From Streptomyces sp. NBC_00353 (GTDB lineage Bacteria > Actinomycetota > Actinomycetes > Streptomycetales > Streptomycetaceae): a DNA stretch of 64,000 nucleotides. The translations under genes were made by a program, and so were the position numbers. This document shows, in pieces, positions 17,670-25,811 of this stretch. The number at the start of each line of letters is the position of its first letter. Positions within the stretch are counted from its first letter, which is position 1. The stretch lies in assembly GCF_036108815.1 (NCBI RefSeq), contig NZ_CP107985.1:9173501-9237500 (forward strand). Direction: 5' to 3'. The notes beneath the pieces were generated by a model. The model was not told the DNA's origin. It did not search any database and was given only the letters and a program-made list of their open reading frames with translations.

Positions 17670-18664
17670 GCGGTCTTGTCCTTCAGCAGACGGAGCTGGA
17701 GCAGCGTGACCGCCAGGACGATCACGAACAGGACGTACGCCATGGCGCTGGCGTAACCCATGTGGAAGAAGTTGAAGCCCTCCCGGTACATGTGCAGGGA
17801 GATCGTCAGCGTGCTGTCCGACGGGCCGCCGTCGGTCATCACGAACGGCTCCTCGAAGACGTTGAGGAAGCCGATGGAGGTCATCACCGCGACGTAGAGC
17901 ATGGTCGGTCGCAGAAGTGGGACCGTGATCCTGCGGAACTCCTGGAAGACCCCCGCACCGTCGATCCTCGCCGCCTCCCGGACGTCGGTGGGGATGGCCT
18001 GCAGTCCGGCGAGGAAGAGGACCATTGCGGTGCCCATGTTGCGCCAGACCGCCATCACGATCAGGGAGGGCATGGCGAGCGCCTCCGAGCCGAGGAAGTC
18101 CGGTGTGTCCAGGCCGATCTGGTGTCCGAGCCCCGCGACCAGCCCTTCGCCGGGGTCCAGGACGAAGCGCCAGATGACGGCGACCGCGACGATGGCGGTG
18201 ACGACGGGCGCATAGAAGCCGACACGGAAGAAGGTGCGCATCCGGTCGATGCCGGAGTTGAGCAGCACCGCCGCCAGCAGTCCGCTGCCGATGGTCAGCG
18301 GCACGCCGAGCACCACGAAGTAGCCGGTGTTGAACAGTGCCCGGACGAACTTCTCGTCCTCGAAGAGCTTCGTGTAGTTGTCGAAGCCGACGAAATTCAC
18401 CGAGAGCGGGTCCGTGACATTGCGGAGGCCGAAGTCCGTGAAGCTCATCACCAGCGTGGCGGCGATGGGAAACGCCATGAAGGTGAGGAAGAGCGACAGG
18501 AACGGCGTGGAGAAGAGCCAGCCGGCCAGATTCTGCCGGGACAGCCGGTCCCGGCGGCGCCGGGACGCCCCTGGCTCCTCGGCCCGCGCGCCCTTGACGG
18601 CCGGGTGCTGTGCGGTGCCCGGTGCCCGTTCCGGCGCGCCGGCCTCGGCGGCGGTGCTGTTCAT
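17666..18664 (-). CDS. ABC sugar transporter permease (MalF-type)
   Basis: A protein of about 332 residues with a proline/alanine-rich N-terminal tail, then six membrane helices beginning WLFSTPFLSLFLTFMAFP. The EAA loop reads DVREAARIDGAGVFQEFRRITVPLLRP. It pairs with the MalG-type permease. The start is placed at MNSTAAEAG, 4 bp after the binding-protein stop; longer in-frame starts would overlap that gene. All three genes run as one operon. Confidence 0.9.
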   Translation of the reverse strand: MNSTAAEAGAPERAPGTAQHPAVKGARAEEPGASRRRRDRLSRQNLAGWLFSTPFLSLFLTFMAFPIAATLVMSFTDFGLRNVTDPLSVNFVGFDNYTKLFEDEKFVRALFNTGYFVVLGVPLTIGSGLLAAVLLNSGIDRMRTFFRVGFYAPVVTAIVAVAVIWRFVLDPGEGLVAGLGHQIGLDTPDFLGSEALAMPSLIVMAVWRNMGTAMVLFLAGLQAIPTDVREAARIDGAGVFQEFRRITVPLLRPTMLYVAVMTSIGFLNVFEEPFVMTDGGPSDSTLTISLHMYREGFNFFHMGYASAMAYVLFVIVLAVTLLQLRLLKDKTA

Positions 18665-18668
18665 GAGG

Positions 18669-19913
18669 TCAGGCCACCAGGCCCTCGGTGGACTTCTGGA
18701 GCTGCTTGGCCGTTGCGGCCGGGTCGGCACCTCGCGCGATCTTCTCGAGGGCGCTCTCGATCTCGGCGGCGAACTCGTTCCACTTGGCCATCGGCGGGAT
18801 CGCCTCTGCCGTGTCGAGGGACTGCTTGAAGGTGCTGAGGGACTCTCCGCCGCTCTTGAGGGCGGGCTCGTTCCATGCTGCCTTGTTGGCGGGGAGCGAC
18901 TTGGCTATCTCGTACCAGTGCGCCTGCATCTTCGGCGTGCTGAGGAACTTGGTGAACTCCTCCGCGGCCGCCTTGTGCTCGCTGTCCTTGAAGGTGACCA
19001 GGGAGGCGCCGCCGACCCAGGACGTGGAGGTCTTGTCGGCCGGCACCGGCACCACCTTCCACTTCCCCTTCAGCTGAGGTGCCTGGTCCGTGATGTTCTG
19101 CACCATCCAGGGGCCGGACTGGAACATCGGCGTCTTGCCCGAGGCGAAGCCCTTGAGGACGTCCTCGCCCGGCACGAAGTTCTTCTTGGCGAGCCCGGCG
19201 TCGAAGTAGTGGCCGAACTCCGTGAACGCCTTGATGGCCTCGGGGGAGTCGAGGGCGGGCTTGCCGTCCTTGCCGAGCAGCTCGCCGCCCGCCGAGTAGA
19301 GGTACTGCAGCCAGCCCTGCCAGGCACCGGTACTGCCGGGCTGGAGGGCCGTGCCCCAGTCGGCCCCGGCCTTGCGCTGGTACGCGGAGGCGAGGTCGCT
19401 CTGTTCCTTCCAGGTGGTGGGGGCCTTGGTGACGCCGGCCTTGTCGGCGAGATCGCTGCGGTAGTAGAGCGCCCGGGTGTCGGCGTACCACGGCACTCCG
19501 TAGACCTTGCCGTCCTGGACGTTCCCGTTCCAGGCGGCGGGGAAGAAGTCGTCCTTGTCGAAAGTGTCGGTGTCCACCGGCTCGAGAGCGTCGAGGGAGA
19601 TGAACTCGCCCATCATCGTGGAGCCCATCTGCGCCATGTCGGGCAGTTTGCCGGCAGCCGCGGCCGCCACCAGCTTCTGGTGGACGACATCCCAGCCGAC
19701 GGGTGTCACCTTGACGGAGATGTTGGGATGCTCCTTGGTGAACTCCTTGGTGACCGACTGGAGTCGCGCACCTTCCTCACCCATGGCCCAAACGGTAATG
19801 GTCTGTTTGGCGTCGGCCGCGACCCCGTTGCCGCCGCTACTGCCGCAGGCGGTCAGTCCGATGGCCGAGACCACTGTCATGGCCAGGCCGACGGACTTGG
19901 CGATGCGTGACAT
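18669..19913 (-). CDS. Extracellular sugar-binding lipoprotein (ABC importer, family 1)
   Basis: A 414-residue solute-binding protein. The N-terminus has a positively charged segment, a hydrophobic stretch and the lipobox IGLTAC with C23 as the lipidation site, then a GSSGG linker. The mature part (TITVWAMGEEGARLQSVTKEF, then WKEQSDLASAYQRK and the FASGKTPMFQSGPWM region) matches the MalE/MsmE family. It captures an oligosaccharide for the two downstream permeases. The ATG is preceded by GAGGAGG. Three 13-bp repeats lie just upstream. The neighbouring GH3 and GH13 genes suggest a glucose-containing oligosaccharide. Confidence 0.93.
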   Translation of the reverse strand: MSRIAKSVGLAMTVVSAIGLTACGSSGGNGVAADAKQTITVWAMGEEGARLQSVTKEFTKEHPNISVKVTPVGWDVVHQKLVAAAAAGKLPDMAQMGSTMMGEFISLDALEPVDTDTFDKDDFFPAAWNGNVQDGKVYGVPWYADTRALYYRSDLADKAGVTKAPTTWKEQSDLASAYQRKAGADWGTALQPGSTGAWQGWLQYLYSAGGELLGKDGKPALDSPEAIKAFTEFGHYFDAGLAKKNFVPGEDVLKGFASGKTPMFQSGPWMVQNITDQAPQLKGKWKVVPVPADKTSTSWVGGASLVTFKDSEHKAAAEEFTKFLSTPKMQAHWYEIAKSLPANKAAWNEPALKSGGESLSTFKQSLDTAEAIPPMAKWNEFAAEIESALEKIARGADPAATAKQLQKSTEGLVA

Positions 19914-19930
19914 GTGACTCCTCCTCGAGT

Positions 19931-19972
19931 GCATGTGTGCGGTTCATGTATGCGCTTCATGTATGCGCTTAC
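19931..19972. repeat. Three 13-bp tandem repeats with LacI-type operator character
   Basis: Three consecutive units read CATGTGTGCGGTT, CATGTATGCGCTT and CATGTATGCGCTT, followed by ACA. The last junction makes the near-palindrome TGTATGCGCTTACA. On the other strand the units read AAGCGCATACATG, matching the core of the site between bglX and the EEP gene. They lie 18-59 bp before the binding-protein start, where a repressor would block transcription. Confidence 0.6.
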
Positions 19973-20109
19973 ACATTGGCGCACGGATGACCCTGCAGCA
20001 TGCCTGGGGTGGCCTCAAGGGGCGTGCCGGTAACACTTTCGTAAACCTGCGGAATTTCGTGTGATCCAGGGGTGTTTCGCGTCGCCCGCTGTGCGGCCGG
20101 CTACGGCGC

Positions 20110-21159
20110 TCACGGCGCGGCGCAGCCGCAACTGGCCCGCCGCATCAGCGTCACCGGCAACACCCGTGCTGCAGTGGCCCGTTGGCGGTCCGCGATGCGG
20201 GCGACGAGCAGTTCGACCGCTTCCTGGCCGAGCCGGGCCATCGGCTGTCGTACGGTCGTCAGGGCGGGCCGCACCACGCGGCTCAGCGGGATTCCGTCGA
20301 AGCCGGTCACGGCCATGTCGCCCGGCACGCTGATGCCGTGCGACGCCAGTGCATGCAGCGCACCCACGGCCATCTGGTCGTTGGCGAGGACCAGTCCCTG
20401 CGGGCGCTGCCCCGGCAGGTCGAGGAGCGTCTCGACAGCCCGGCGGCCGGCGTCCTGGGTCAAATCGCCCCGCACGTCGGGCTGCTGCGGAATCGGCAGC
20501 CCCGCCTCGAGGTGGGCCGCCTGGAATCCGCGGAAGCGTGCCTCGCCGTCGGGGGAGTCGGACGGGCCGCCGACGAAAGCCAGCCTGCGCAGGCGGTGGT
20601 CGGCGATCAGATGCCGGGTGAGCTCCAACTGGCCGTCGAAGTTGGCCACTTCGATGTGGTCGTGGTCGGCATCCCGGTCTGCCGCGAGCATGACGACGGG
20701 CAGCCGTCTCGAAATGACCTCCAGGTCCTCGCTCGCTATTCCGGTCTGGGCCAGCAGGGCGAGCCCGTCCACCCGTCCGGCGACCTCGGCGAGTTGCTCA
20801 CTCGTGCGTTCCGCGTGCGCCGCGGCGATCAGGAGCGCGTAGCCGTGCTGCCGGGCGGCGCGTTCCATGCCACGGATCACCTGGTCGGAATAGAGCATCA
20901 GCTCGGTGTCGTCCGCCGTCGGTACGCTCTCGGCGACGGCGTCGTGGATGTCGGGGAAGTAGAGGCCGAGGACTCCCGTCGTACGGCTGGCCAGCCCCCG
21001 AGCGCTCCCACTGGGCACGTATCCCAGCTCGCGACCGGCGGCCAGCACCCGTTCCCGGGTGGAGGCGCGTACGGAGTCGGGATTGCGGTACACGCGCGAC
21101 ACCGTCGCGATGGAGACGCCGGACTGCTCGGCGACGTCGTACACCGTCGGAGTACTCAT
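20110..21159 (-). CDS. LacI-family transcriptional regulator of the sugar cluster
   Basis: A 349-residue regulator. The N-terminal helix-turn-helix and hinge are clear: TVYDVAEQSGVSIATVSRVYRNPDSV, then RELGYVPSGSARGLASRTTGVLGL. The remainder is the periplasmic-binding-protein-like sensor domain (MVVPLAARNV-type motifs are absent, but VLANDQMAVGALHALASHG and MAVTGFDGIPLSRVVRPALTTVRQP are diagnostic). It lies upstream of the importer operon on the same strand and probably represses it until the sugar is present. An operator-like match 64-76 bp before its own start suggests autoregulation. Confidence 0.92.
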   Translation of the reverse strand: MSTPTVYDVAEQSGVSIATVSRVYRNPDSVRASTRERVLAAGRELGYVPSGSARGLASRTTGVLGLYFPDIHDAVAESVPTADDTELMLYSDQVIRGMERAARQHGYALLIAAAHAERTSEQLAEVAGRVDGLALLAQTGIASEDLEVISRRLPVVMLAADRDADHDHIEVANFDGQLELTRHLIADHRLRRLAFVGGPSDSPDGEARFRGFQAAHLEAGLPIPQQPDVRGDLTQDAGRRAVETLLDLPGQRPQGLVLANDQMAVGALHALASHGISVPGDMAVTGFDGIPLSRVVRPALTTVRQPMARLGQEAVELLVARIADRQRATAARVLPVTLMRRASCGCAAP

Positions 21160-21680
21160 GGTGCTGCCTTGCCTCTCCTGTATCCCTGGTCCTGCGCATC
21201 CGGCACGCCGTGTGACCTGCCCGAAAGCGCGTTCAGCCTATGGTCGGGCGCTGTGCGGGGGAAGGGACGGAGGGGCGGAGCGGAGGGACAACACACACCT
21301 GAATGGGACAACCGGGCGGTACCTTGACCACTTGCGCGACCATGCCGACGAGTATGCGGGGCGCACGGTCACGGCGCGTCAGGTGCGGGTGTGCGGACGG
21401 GACCGGGCGCTCCCGACGGCGGCCTGCTCCTCCCACACGGCTGGCGCTGCGCCGAGGCGCGTCCGGACCGGTCGCCGAGGTCGGCACGGCGCATCGGGGG
21501 CCGGCCCGGGCGCGGCGAACGCCTGGTGCAGGTGTTCCCGCCGGCGCGGGCCTCGACCGGAGCCCCACCGCGCACGTCCGACTCCATGAACACCGGCCTC
21601 CCGGGCAGATGTCTACCAGCAGTGCCGGACCGCCGAGCACGCTGAGGTGTCACAGGCCCAGCCCGTTTACCTGGCGTGCA
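21160..21680. other. Intergenic region upstream of lacI-type gene, no gene supported
   Basis: The first 80 bp form the leader and promoter region of the lacI-type gene. The rest contains several overlapping frames on both strands with no coherent protein family, start site or conserved motif. I see no RNA gene or repeat there. Confidence 0.4.
21223..21235. promoter_or_regulatory. Candidate autoregulatory operator of the LacI-type regulator
   Basis: GAAAGCGCGTTCA differs by one base from GAAAGCGCATTCA in the palindrome between bglX and the EEP gene. It lies about 65-76 bp before the regulator start. Confidence 0.4.
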
Positions 21681-22136
21681 TCAGCTCACTGCCTGCTTCA
21701 CGAGCGCACCGATCCGCGCCTCCACCTCGGCAGTTACCTCGGTCAGGGCGAAACCGGCCGCCCACATCGTGCCCTCGTCCAGCTTCGCCTGGTCGCTGAA
21801 CCCGAGCGTCGCGTAGCGCGCCTTGAACTTCTCCGCGCTCTGAAAGAAGCACACGACCTTGCCGTCCAACGCGTAGGCGGGCATCCCGTACCAGAGCTTG
21901 GGCGCGAGGACCGGGGCGCTGGCTGAGATGACGGCATGGACGCGTTCGGCCATGATCCGGTCCGAGTCCTGCATCTCGGCGATCTTCGCGAGCACGTCCC
22001 GCTCCGCCTCCGCCGCCTTGTCCGCGCGCGAACTGCGGCGGGCCGCCCTCTTCAGCTCCTGGGCGTGGTCCTTCATCGCGGCCCGCTCCTCGGCCGTGAA
22101 TCCCTCGTGCGTGCTGCTGCTTTCGGTGCTGTTCAT
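21681..22136 (-). CDS. DUF1801-domain protein (YdhG-like)
   Basis: A 151-residue cytoplasmic protein. The N-terminal half is charged and helical (AERAAMKDHAQELKRAARRS); the C-terminal half has the DUF1801 core, with KLWYGMPAYALDGKVVCFFQSAEKFKARYATLGFS. Members are related to YdhG/frataxin-like iron chaperones, but function is poorly known. The ATG has GGGGAGG upstream. It is divergent from a TetR regulator, with two near-identical palindromes between them, so repression by that TetR is likely. Confidence 0.82.
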   Translation of the reverse strand: MNSTESSSTHEGFTAEERAAMKDHAQELKRAARRSSRADKAAEAERDVLAKIAEMQDSDRIMAERVHAVISASAPVLAPKLWYGMPAYALDGKVVCFFQSAEKFKARYATLGFSDQAKLDEGTMWAAGFALTEVTAEVEARIGALVKQAVS

Positions 22137-22209
22137 GGCAGACCTCCCCTTGAGGATCTGATGTGTTGGATCTTGGGCGCGTGGGTGGCGCCGTGCCATC
22201 AGACCCAAC

Positions 22210-22230
22210 ATCGGCACGTGCCGTGCCGAT
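22210..22230. promoter_or_regulatory. Palindromic TetR operator, copy 1 (DUF1801 side)
   Basis: The arms ATCGGCACG and CGTGCCGAT form a perfect 9-bp inverted repeat around a TGC centre. The same arms recur 58 bp away, on the TetR-gene side of the region. It lies 74 bp before the DUF1801 start. Confidence 0.65.
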
Positions 22231-22261
22231 CGAGATTGAATACTGCGCGCAGGCCTCGGGA

Positions 22262-22292
22262 TTGTCAACGGCACGTTACGTGCCGATAGGGT
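22262..22292 (+). promoter_or_regulatory. Predicted promoter of the TetR gene with embedded operator
   Basis: TTGTCA and TAGGGT frame a 19-bp spacer that is filled almost exactly by the second palindrome. The -10 hexamer ends 6 nt before the ATG, so the transcript probably begins at or next to the start codon and is leaderless; no strong ribosome site is present. Confidence 0.45.
22268..22287. promoter_or_regulatory. Palindromic TetR operator, copy 2 (TetR side)
   Basis: CGGCACG and CGTGCCG, with a TTA centre, repeat the arms of copy 1. Its position between the -35 and -10 elements of the TetR gene predicts strong autorepression. Confidence 0.65.
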
Positions 22293-22298
22293 GGCGGC

Positions 22299-22898
22299 AT
22301 GACCGACACGCCCGACAAGCCCGACACGCCGCGGCGCCGAGGTGCCGCGCGCACCGAAGAGCTGCTGCAGGTAACCCTCGATCTGGCTGCGGAGGTCGGT
22401 TACGCGGGCCTGAGCATTGAGGCGGTCGCCAGACGGGCCGGCGTCGGTAAACACACGATCTACCGGCGCTGGCCGTCCATGTCGGCACTGCTGCTCGACG
22501 CGCTCAGCCGCGTGTGGACCAGTGACCTGGACTACCGCGACACCGGGGACGTCCGCGCGGATCTGCGCGAACAGTTCCTACGCTCAGGCCTCGCCCTCTC
22601 CAGCCCGCCGATCGGTCCCGTCTACCGTGCAGTCATCGCCGAGGCGCAGGCCGACTCCACGCTGCGGGCGACTCTGCACGAACGATTCCTGGTGACCGTC
22701 GAGCAGAGCACCCTCGACCGGATCACCCGCGCCCAGCGCACCGGTGAACTGACTGCGGAAGCGAATCTGGAATTCGCCGCCGAGGTGCTGTGCGGCACGC
22801 TGTACTACCGCAGCCTGCTGTCAACCCGCCCCATCGACGAGGACGCGGTCGACGGACTGCTGGACATGTTCATGGCCGCCTACGGAACCGGCAAGTAG
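22299..22898 (+). CDS. TetR-family transcriptional regulator
   Basis: A 199-residue repressor. The N-terminal DNA-binding domain is clear: GAARTEELLQVTLDLAAEVG, then LSIEAVARRAGVGKHTIYRRWPSMSALL. The C-terminal domain resembles the TetR_C group found in regulators near efflux and metabolic genes (RATLHERFLVTVEQSTLDRI). It is divergent from the DUF1801 gene, and the twin palindromes in the 162-bp gap are its likely targets. The ATG has no convincing ribosome site. Confidence 0.9.
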   Translation: MTDTPDKPDTPRRRGAARTEELLQVTLDLAAEVGYAGLSIEAVARRAGVGKHTIYRRWPSMSALLLDALSRVWTSDLDYRDTGDVRADLREQFLRSGLALSSPPIGPVYRAVIAEAQADSTLRATLHERFLVTVEQSTLDRITRAQRTGELTAEANLEFAAEVLCGTLYYRSLLSTRPIDEDAVDGLLDMFMAAYGTGK

Positions 22899-23376
22899 GA
22901 CTCGACCGCACACGTCGGACCTGCTCTTCCGATCCGAGGGCCGTGCGGGTCACATCTGAGCAACAGGGCAAAGTTGTCTGCTGCGGCATTACGTGTCCCT
23001 GAGCCGGGCTCACGGGAACCCCAACTGCGCCTGCTGATAAGCCTCGTACGGTCCGAAGGCCCCATGGGGTCACGGTCTTGACATGCAGCCCGGGGTGCTG
23101 ATCTGGTGCGGGAGGTCGCCGCGCCCACCACCGCCCTGCCGTTCGCGCAGGTCACCGGTAGCGCGCCGACCGCGGCCCGGCACCTGGGCGGCAGCTGGAC
23201 CTGCACCGGGTCCGGCGAACTCGCTGCGGGGTCGCACACGTTCAAACCGACCGCCGCCCGCCCGGCACCCCGGCGGGACCGGCCACCGTGCAGGTTGCGG
23301 TGGCGTAACCAGCAGCGCGGGAAGGAGCGGTCCGGCCGAACGACCGGGCCGCTCCTGAGCGTCGGGCCGGGCGGGC
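22899..23376. other. Intergenic region between TetR and aldo/keto reductase genes
   Basis: No gene is supported. A forward frame near 23106-23270 has protein-like composition (VTGSAPTAARHLGGSWTC) but no family, start site or conserved end, so it could only be a decayed fragment. The right end holds the terminator of the reverse-strand reductase gene. Confidence 0.35.
23323..23356. terminator. Hairpin terminator of the aldo/keto reductase gene
   Basis: A 13-bp stem (AGGAGCGGTCCGG with CCGGGCCGCTCCT, one wobble) and an 8-nt loop lie 21 bp past the stop of the reverse-strand reductase gene. Confidence 0.7.
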
Positions 23377-24348
23377 TTACGCGAAGCCGACGATGCCGCG
23401 CGGGCTGTAGTGCTCCTCGAGGCGCTTGCACTCGTCGTCGCTCAGCCGCAGGTCGACCGACGCGACGGCGTCGTCCAGGTGCTGCGGCTTGGTCGCACCG
23501 ACGATCGGCGCGGTCACCCCCGGCTGCCGCAGCAGCCAGGCCAGCGCGACCTGGGCGCGGGTGACGCCACGCTCGTCCGCGATCGCCGCGACGGCGTCCA
23601 CGATGTGCCGGTCCGTCTCCTGGTAGAGCGTCTTGCCGAACTCGTCGGTCTCGCTGCGCGCGCTGGTGGTGTCCCAGGCCCTGGTGAGCCGGCCGCGGGC
23701 CAGCGGGCTCCACGGGATGACCCCGACACCCTGGTCGGCGCACAGCGGAAGCATCTCCCGCTCCTCCTCGCGGTAGAGCAGGTTGTAGTGGTTCTGCATG
23801 CTGACGAAACGAGTCCAGCCGTGCCGCTCGGCGACGTACTGCGCCTTGGAGAACTGCCATGCGTACATCGAACTCGCCCCGATGTAGCGGGCCTTGCCCG
23901 CCTTCACCACGTCGTGCAGAGCCTCCATGGTCTCCTCGATCGGCGTTGCCCGGTCCCAGCGGTGGATCTGGTAAAGGTCGACGTAATCGGTGCCCAGCCG
24001 GCGCAGGCTGTGGTCGATCTCGGTCATGATCGCCTTGCGGGACAGCCCGCCACCGTTGGGCCCCGGCCGCATCAGGCCGTGCACCTTGGTGGCCAGCACG
24101 ATCTCGTCCCGGCGGGCGAAGTCGGCAAGCGCCCGGCCGACGATCTCCTCGCTGGTGCCGTCGGAGTAGACGTTCGCGGTGTCGAAGAAGTTGATCCCTG
24201 CCTCGACGGCCCGCCGTACGAAGGGCCGGCTGGCCTCCTCGTCCAGCGTCCAGCTGTGGTTACCGCGGTCGGCGACGCCGTAGCTCATACAACCCAGGCA
24301 GATGCGGGAGACGTCGAGACCGGTCGTGCCGAGTTTCAGATAGTCCAT
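23377..24348 (-). CDS. Aldo/keto reductase
   Basis: A 323-residue NADPH-dependent oxidoreductase of the AKR superfamily. It starts MDYLKLGTTGLDVSRICLG. The catalytic tetrad is visible: the D/Y pair in FFDTANVYSDGTSEE, lysine in VLATKVHG, and histidine in YVDLYQIHRWD. A C-terminal cofactor-binding loop reads PIVGATKPQHLDDAVASVD. The close spacing of motifs resembles YajO/aryl-alcohol-dehydrogenase-like AKRs. A longer in-frame extension exists but lacks conservation, and the chosen ATG has GGGTGGG upstream. The IS630 element sits 160 bp upstream of its start. Confidence 0.9.
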   Translation of the reverse strand: MDYLKLGTTGLDVSRICLGCMSYGVADRGNHSWTLDEEASRPFVRRAVEAGINFFDTANVYSDGTSEEIVGRALADFARRDEIVLATKVHGLMRPGPNGGGLSRKAIMTEIDHSLRRLGTDYVDLYQIHRWDRATPIEETMEALHDVVKAGKARYIGASSMYAWQFSKAQYVAERHGWTRFVSMQNHYNLLYREEEREMLPLCADQGVGVIPWSPLARGRLTRAWDTTSARSETDEFGKTLYQETDRHIVDAVAAIADERGVTRAQVALAWLLRQPGVTAPIVGATKPQHLDDAVASVDLRLSDDECKRLEEHYSPRGIVGFA

Positions 24349-24509
24349 GGCCGCCCACCCTACGTCGACGTCCGGTCGCCCTCCCCGGGGACGAGGCACC
24401 GGTCGCCGCGCCATGTTCCTCTTGGCGGGGCTTCGTCGTGTGCGGCACGGATCAGCCCTGGGCTCCCTGTTCGTCACCCGCTTTGCTCTGCCGTACTGCC
24501 CAGCGGCTA

Positions 24510-24536
24510 GTGCCGGATCAGGCAACGTTTGCCCTG
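24510..24536. repeat. Left terminal inverted repeat of the IS630 element
   Basis: Begins GTGCCGGA and ends CAACGTTTGCCCTG. It differs from the right repeat only where GA replaces CC near the outer end. The target TA precedes it. Confidence 0.88.
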
Positions 24537-24598
24537 TTGTGATGTGACGCGCCGTCCGGGTGCTGTAGTGGACGGCGCGTGGGCATCATTCTGTCCGG

Positions 24599-25732
24599 GT
24601 GCCAGAACGAGTGCGTGTCCGAGAGATCGATGATGATGAGGGGCGGCGACTGCTGCGGATTATCCGCAGAGGCGCCGGGTCGGTGGTGACCTGGCGGCGG
24701 GCCCAGATGGTGCTGCTGTCCGCGCAGGGCATGCCGGTGGCGAAGATCGCCGAGGTGTCGTTCACCAGCGACGACCGGGTCCGGGACGTGATCCACAACT
24801 TCAACGCCGACGGCTTCGACTCTCTGTATCCGAAGTACTCCGGTGGCCGGCCGAAGACGTTCACGCTGCCGGAGCGCCGTGAGATCAAGAAGATCGCGAA
24901 GTCGAAGCCGACCGAGCACGACCTGCCGTTCTCGACCTGGAGCCTGACCAAGCTGGCGGACTTCCTGGTCGCCGAGGGGGTGGTCGACGACATCAGCCAC
25001 GAGGGCCTGCGCATCCTGCTCCGCGAGGAAGGCGTCTCGTTTCAACGCCTGAAGACCTGGAAGACCTCACGCGATCCGGACTACGCGGCCAAGAAAGCGC
25101 GGGTCGAGCACCTGTACGCCATCGCCGACGGCGAGGTTATACCCGAGGACGGCGAACCCGAAGTCATCTTCTGCATGGACGAGTTCGGGCCGCTCAACCT
25201 GATGCCCCACCCGGGCCGGCAGTGGGCCGAGCGCGGCGGCACACACAAGGACCCCGACCGTGAACCGCGCCGACGGCGACGAGCGACCTACAACCGCTAC
25301 GGCGGGGTGCGACACCTGTTCGCCGCCCTGGACCTGGCCAAGGACAAGCTCTACGGCCACATCAAACCGGTCAAGAAGCGCACCCAGTTCCTGGAGTTCT
25401 GCCGCTACCTGCGCAGCCTCTACCCGGACACCGTCCGGATCGCGATCGTGGCCGACAACTTCTCCCCGCACCTGACCACGAAAAGGTGCCAGCGGGTCGG
25501 CACCTGGGCTGCCGCGAACAACGTCGAGATCGCCTACACACCGACCAACTCCTCCTGGCTCAACCGCATCGAGGCCCAGTTCACGGCCCTGCGCTACTTC
25601 ACTCTGGACGGCACGGACCACGCCGACCACAAGGAACAGGGCAGCATGATCCGCCGCTACATCATCTGGCGAAACCGCCATGCCGACGACCAGCACCTAC
25701 AAGCCGTCGTCGACAGGGCAAACGTTGCCTGA
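24599..25732 (+). CDS. IS630-family transposase
   Basis: A 377-residue DDE transposase. The N-terminal helix-turn-helix half has MVLLSAQGMPVAKIAEVSF and the KYSGGRPKTFTLPERREI linker. Catalytic residues of the RNase-H-like domain are readable: D194 in FCMDEFG, D286 in VADNFSPH and E325 in SWLNRIEAQF. It starts with GTG, and its stop codon lies inside the right terminal repeat. No frameshift or internal stop is seen, so the element could still be active. Confidence 0.93.
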   Translation: MPERVRVREIDDDEGRRLLRIIRRGAGSVVTWRRAQMVLLSAQGMPVAKIAEVSFTSDDRVRDVIHNFNADGFDSLYPKYSGGRPKTFTLPERREIKKIAKSKPTEHDLPFSTWSLTKLADFLVAEGVVDDISHEGLRILLREEGVSFQRLKTWKTSRDPDYAAKKARVEHLYAIADGEVIPEDGEPEVIFCMDEFGPLNLMPHPGRQWAERGGTHKDPDREPRRRRRATYNRYGGVRHLFAALDLAKDKLYGHIKPVKKRTQFLEFCRYLRSLYPDTVRIAIVADNFSPHLTTKRCQRVGTWAAANNVEIAYTPTNSSWLNRIEAQFTALRYFTLDGTDHADHKEQGSMIRRYIIWRNRHADDQHLQAVVDRANVA

Positions 25733-25740
25733 GGCGGCAC
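25714..25740. repeat. Right terminal inverted repeat of the IS630 element
   Basis: Ends GGCGGCAC at the outer edge, followed by the target TA. The last transposase codon and its TGA stop fall within this repeat. Confidence 0.88.
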
Positions 25741-25811
25741 TAGTTTGTGTGCAGGACAGGTACGCAGGCCCGTGGTGGCAGAGGTGCACGGGGGACGGGA
25801 GGTCGGGAAGA

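Larger units (their letters stand above)
24510..25740 (+). mobile_element. IS630-family insertion sequence, complete
   Basis: A 1231-bp element bounded by inverted terminal repeats that agree at all but two positions over about 27 bp, both starting GTGCCG and sharing CAGGCAACGTTTGCCCTG. TA dinucleotides flank each end, within CTAG on both sides, as expected for IS630/Tc1-type insertion at TA. A single transposase gene fills the interior. It is inserted between the divergent aldo/keto reductase and Ser/Thr kinase genes. Confidence 0.9.

Noticed and set aside
17585..18829. Forward frame opposite the two permease genes
   Set aside because: His/Asp/Glu-rich antisense translation of hydrophobic permease codons; no motif.
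23106..23564. Forward frame with VTGSAPTAARHLGGSWTC near the start
   Set aside because: Only a short protein-like stretch; the remainder overlaps the terminator and the end of the aldo/keto reductase gene. No family or ribosome site.
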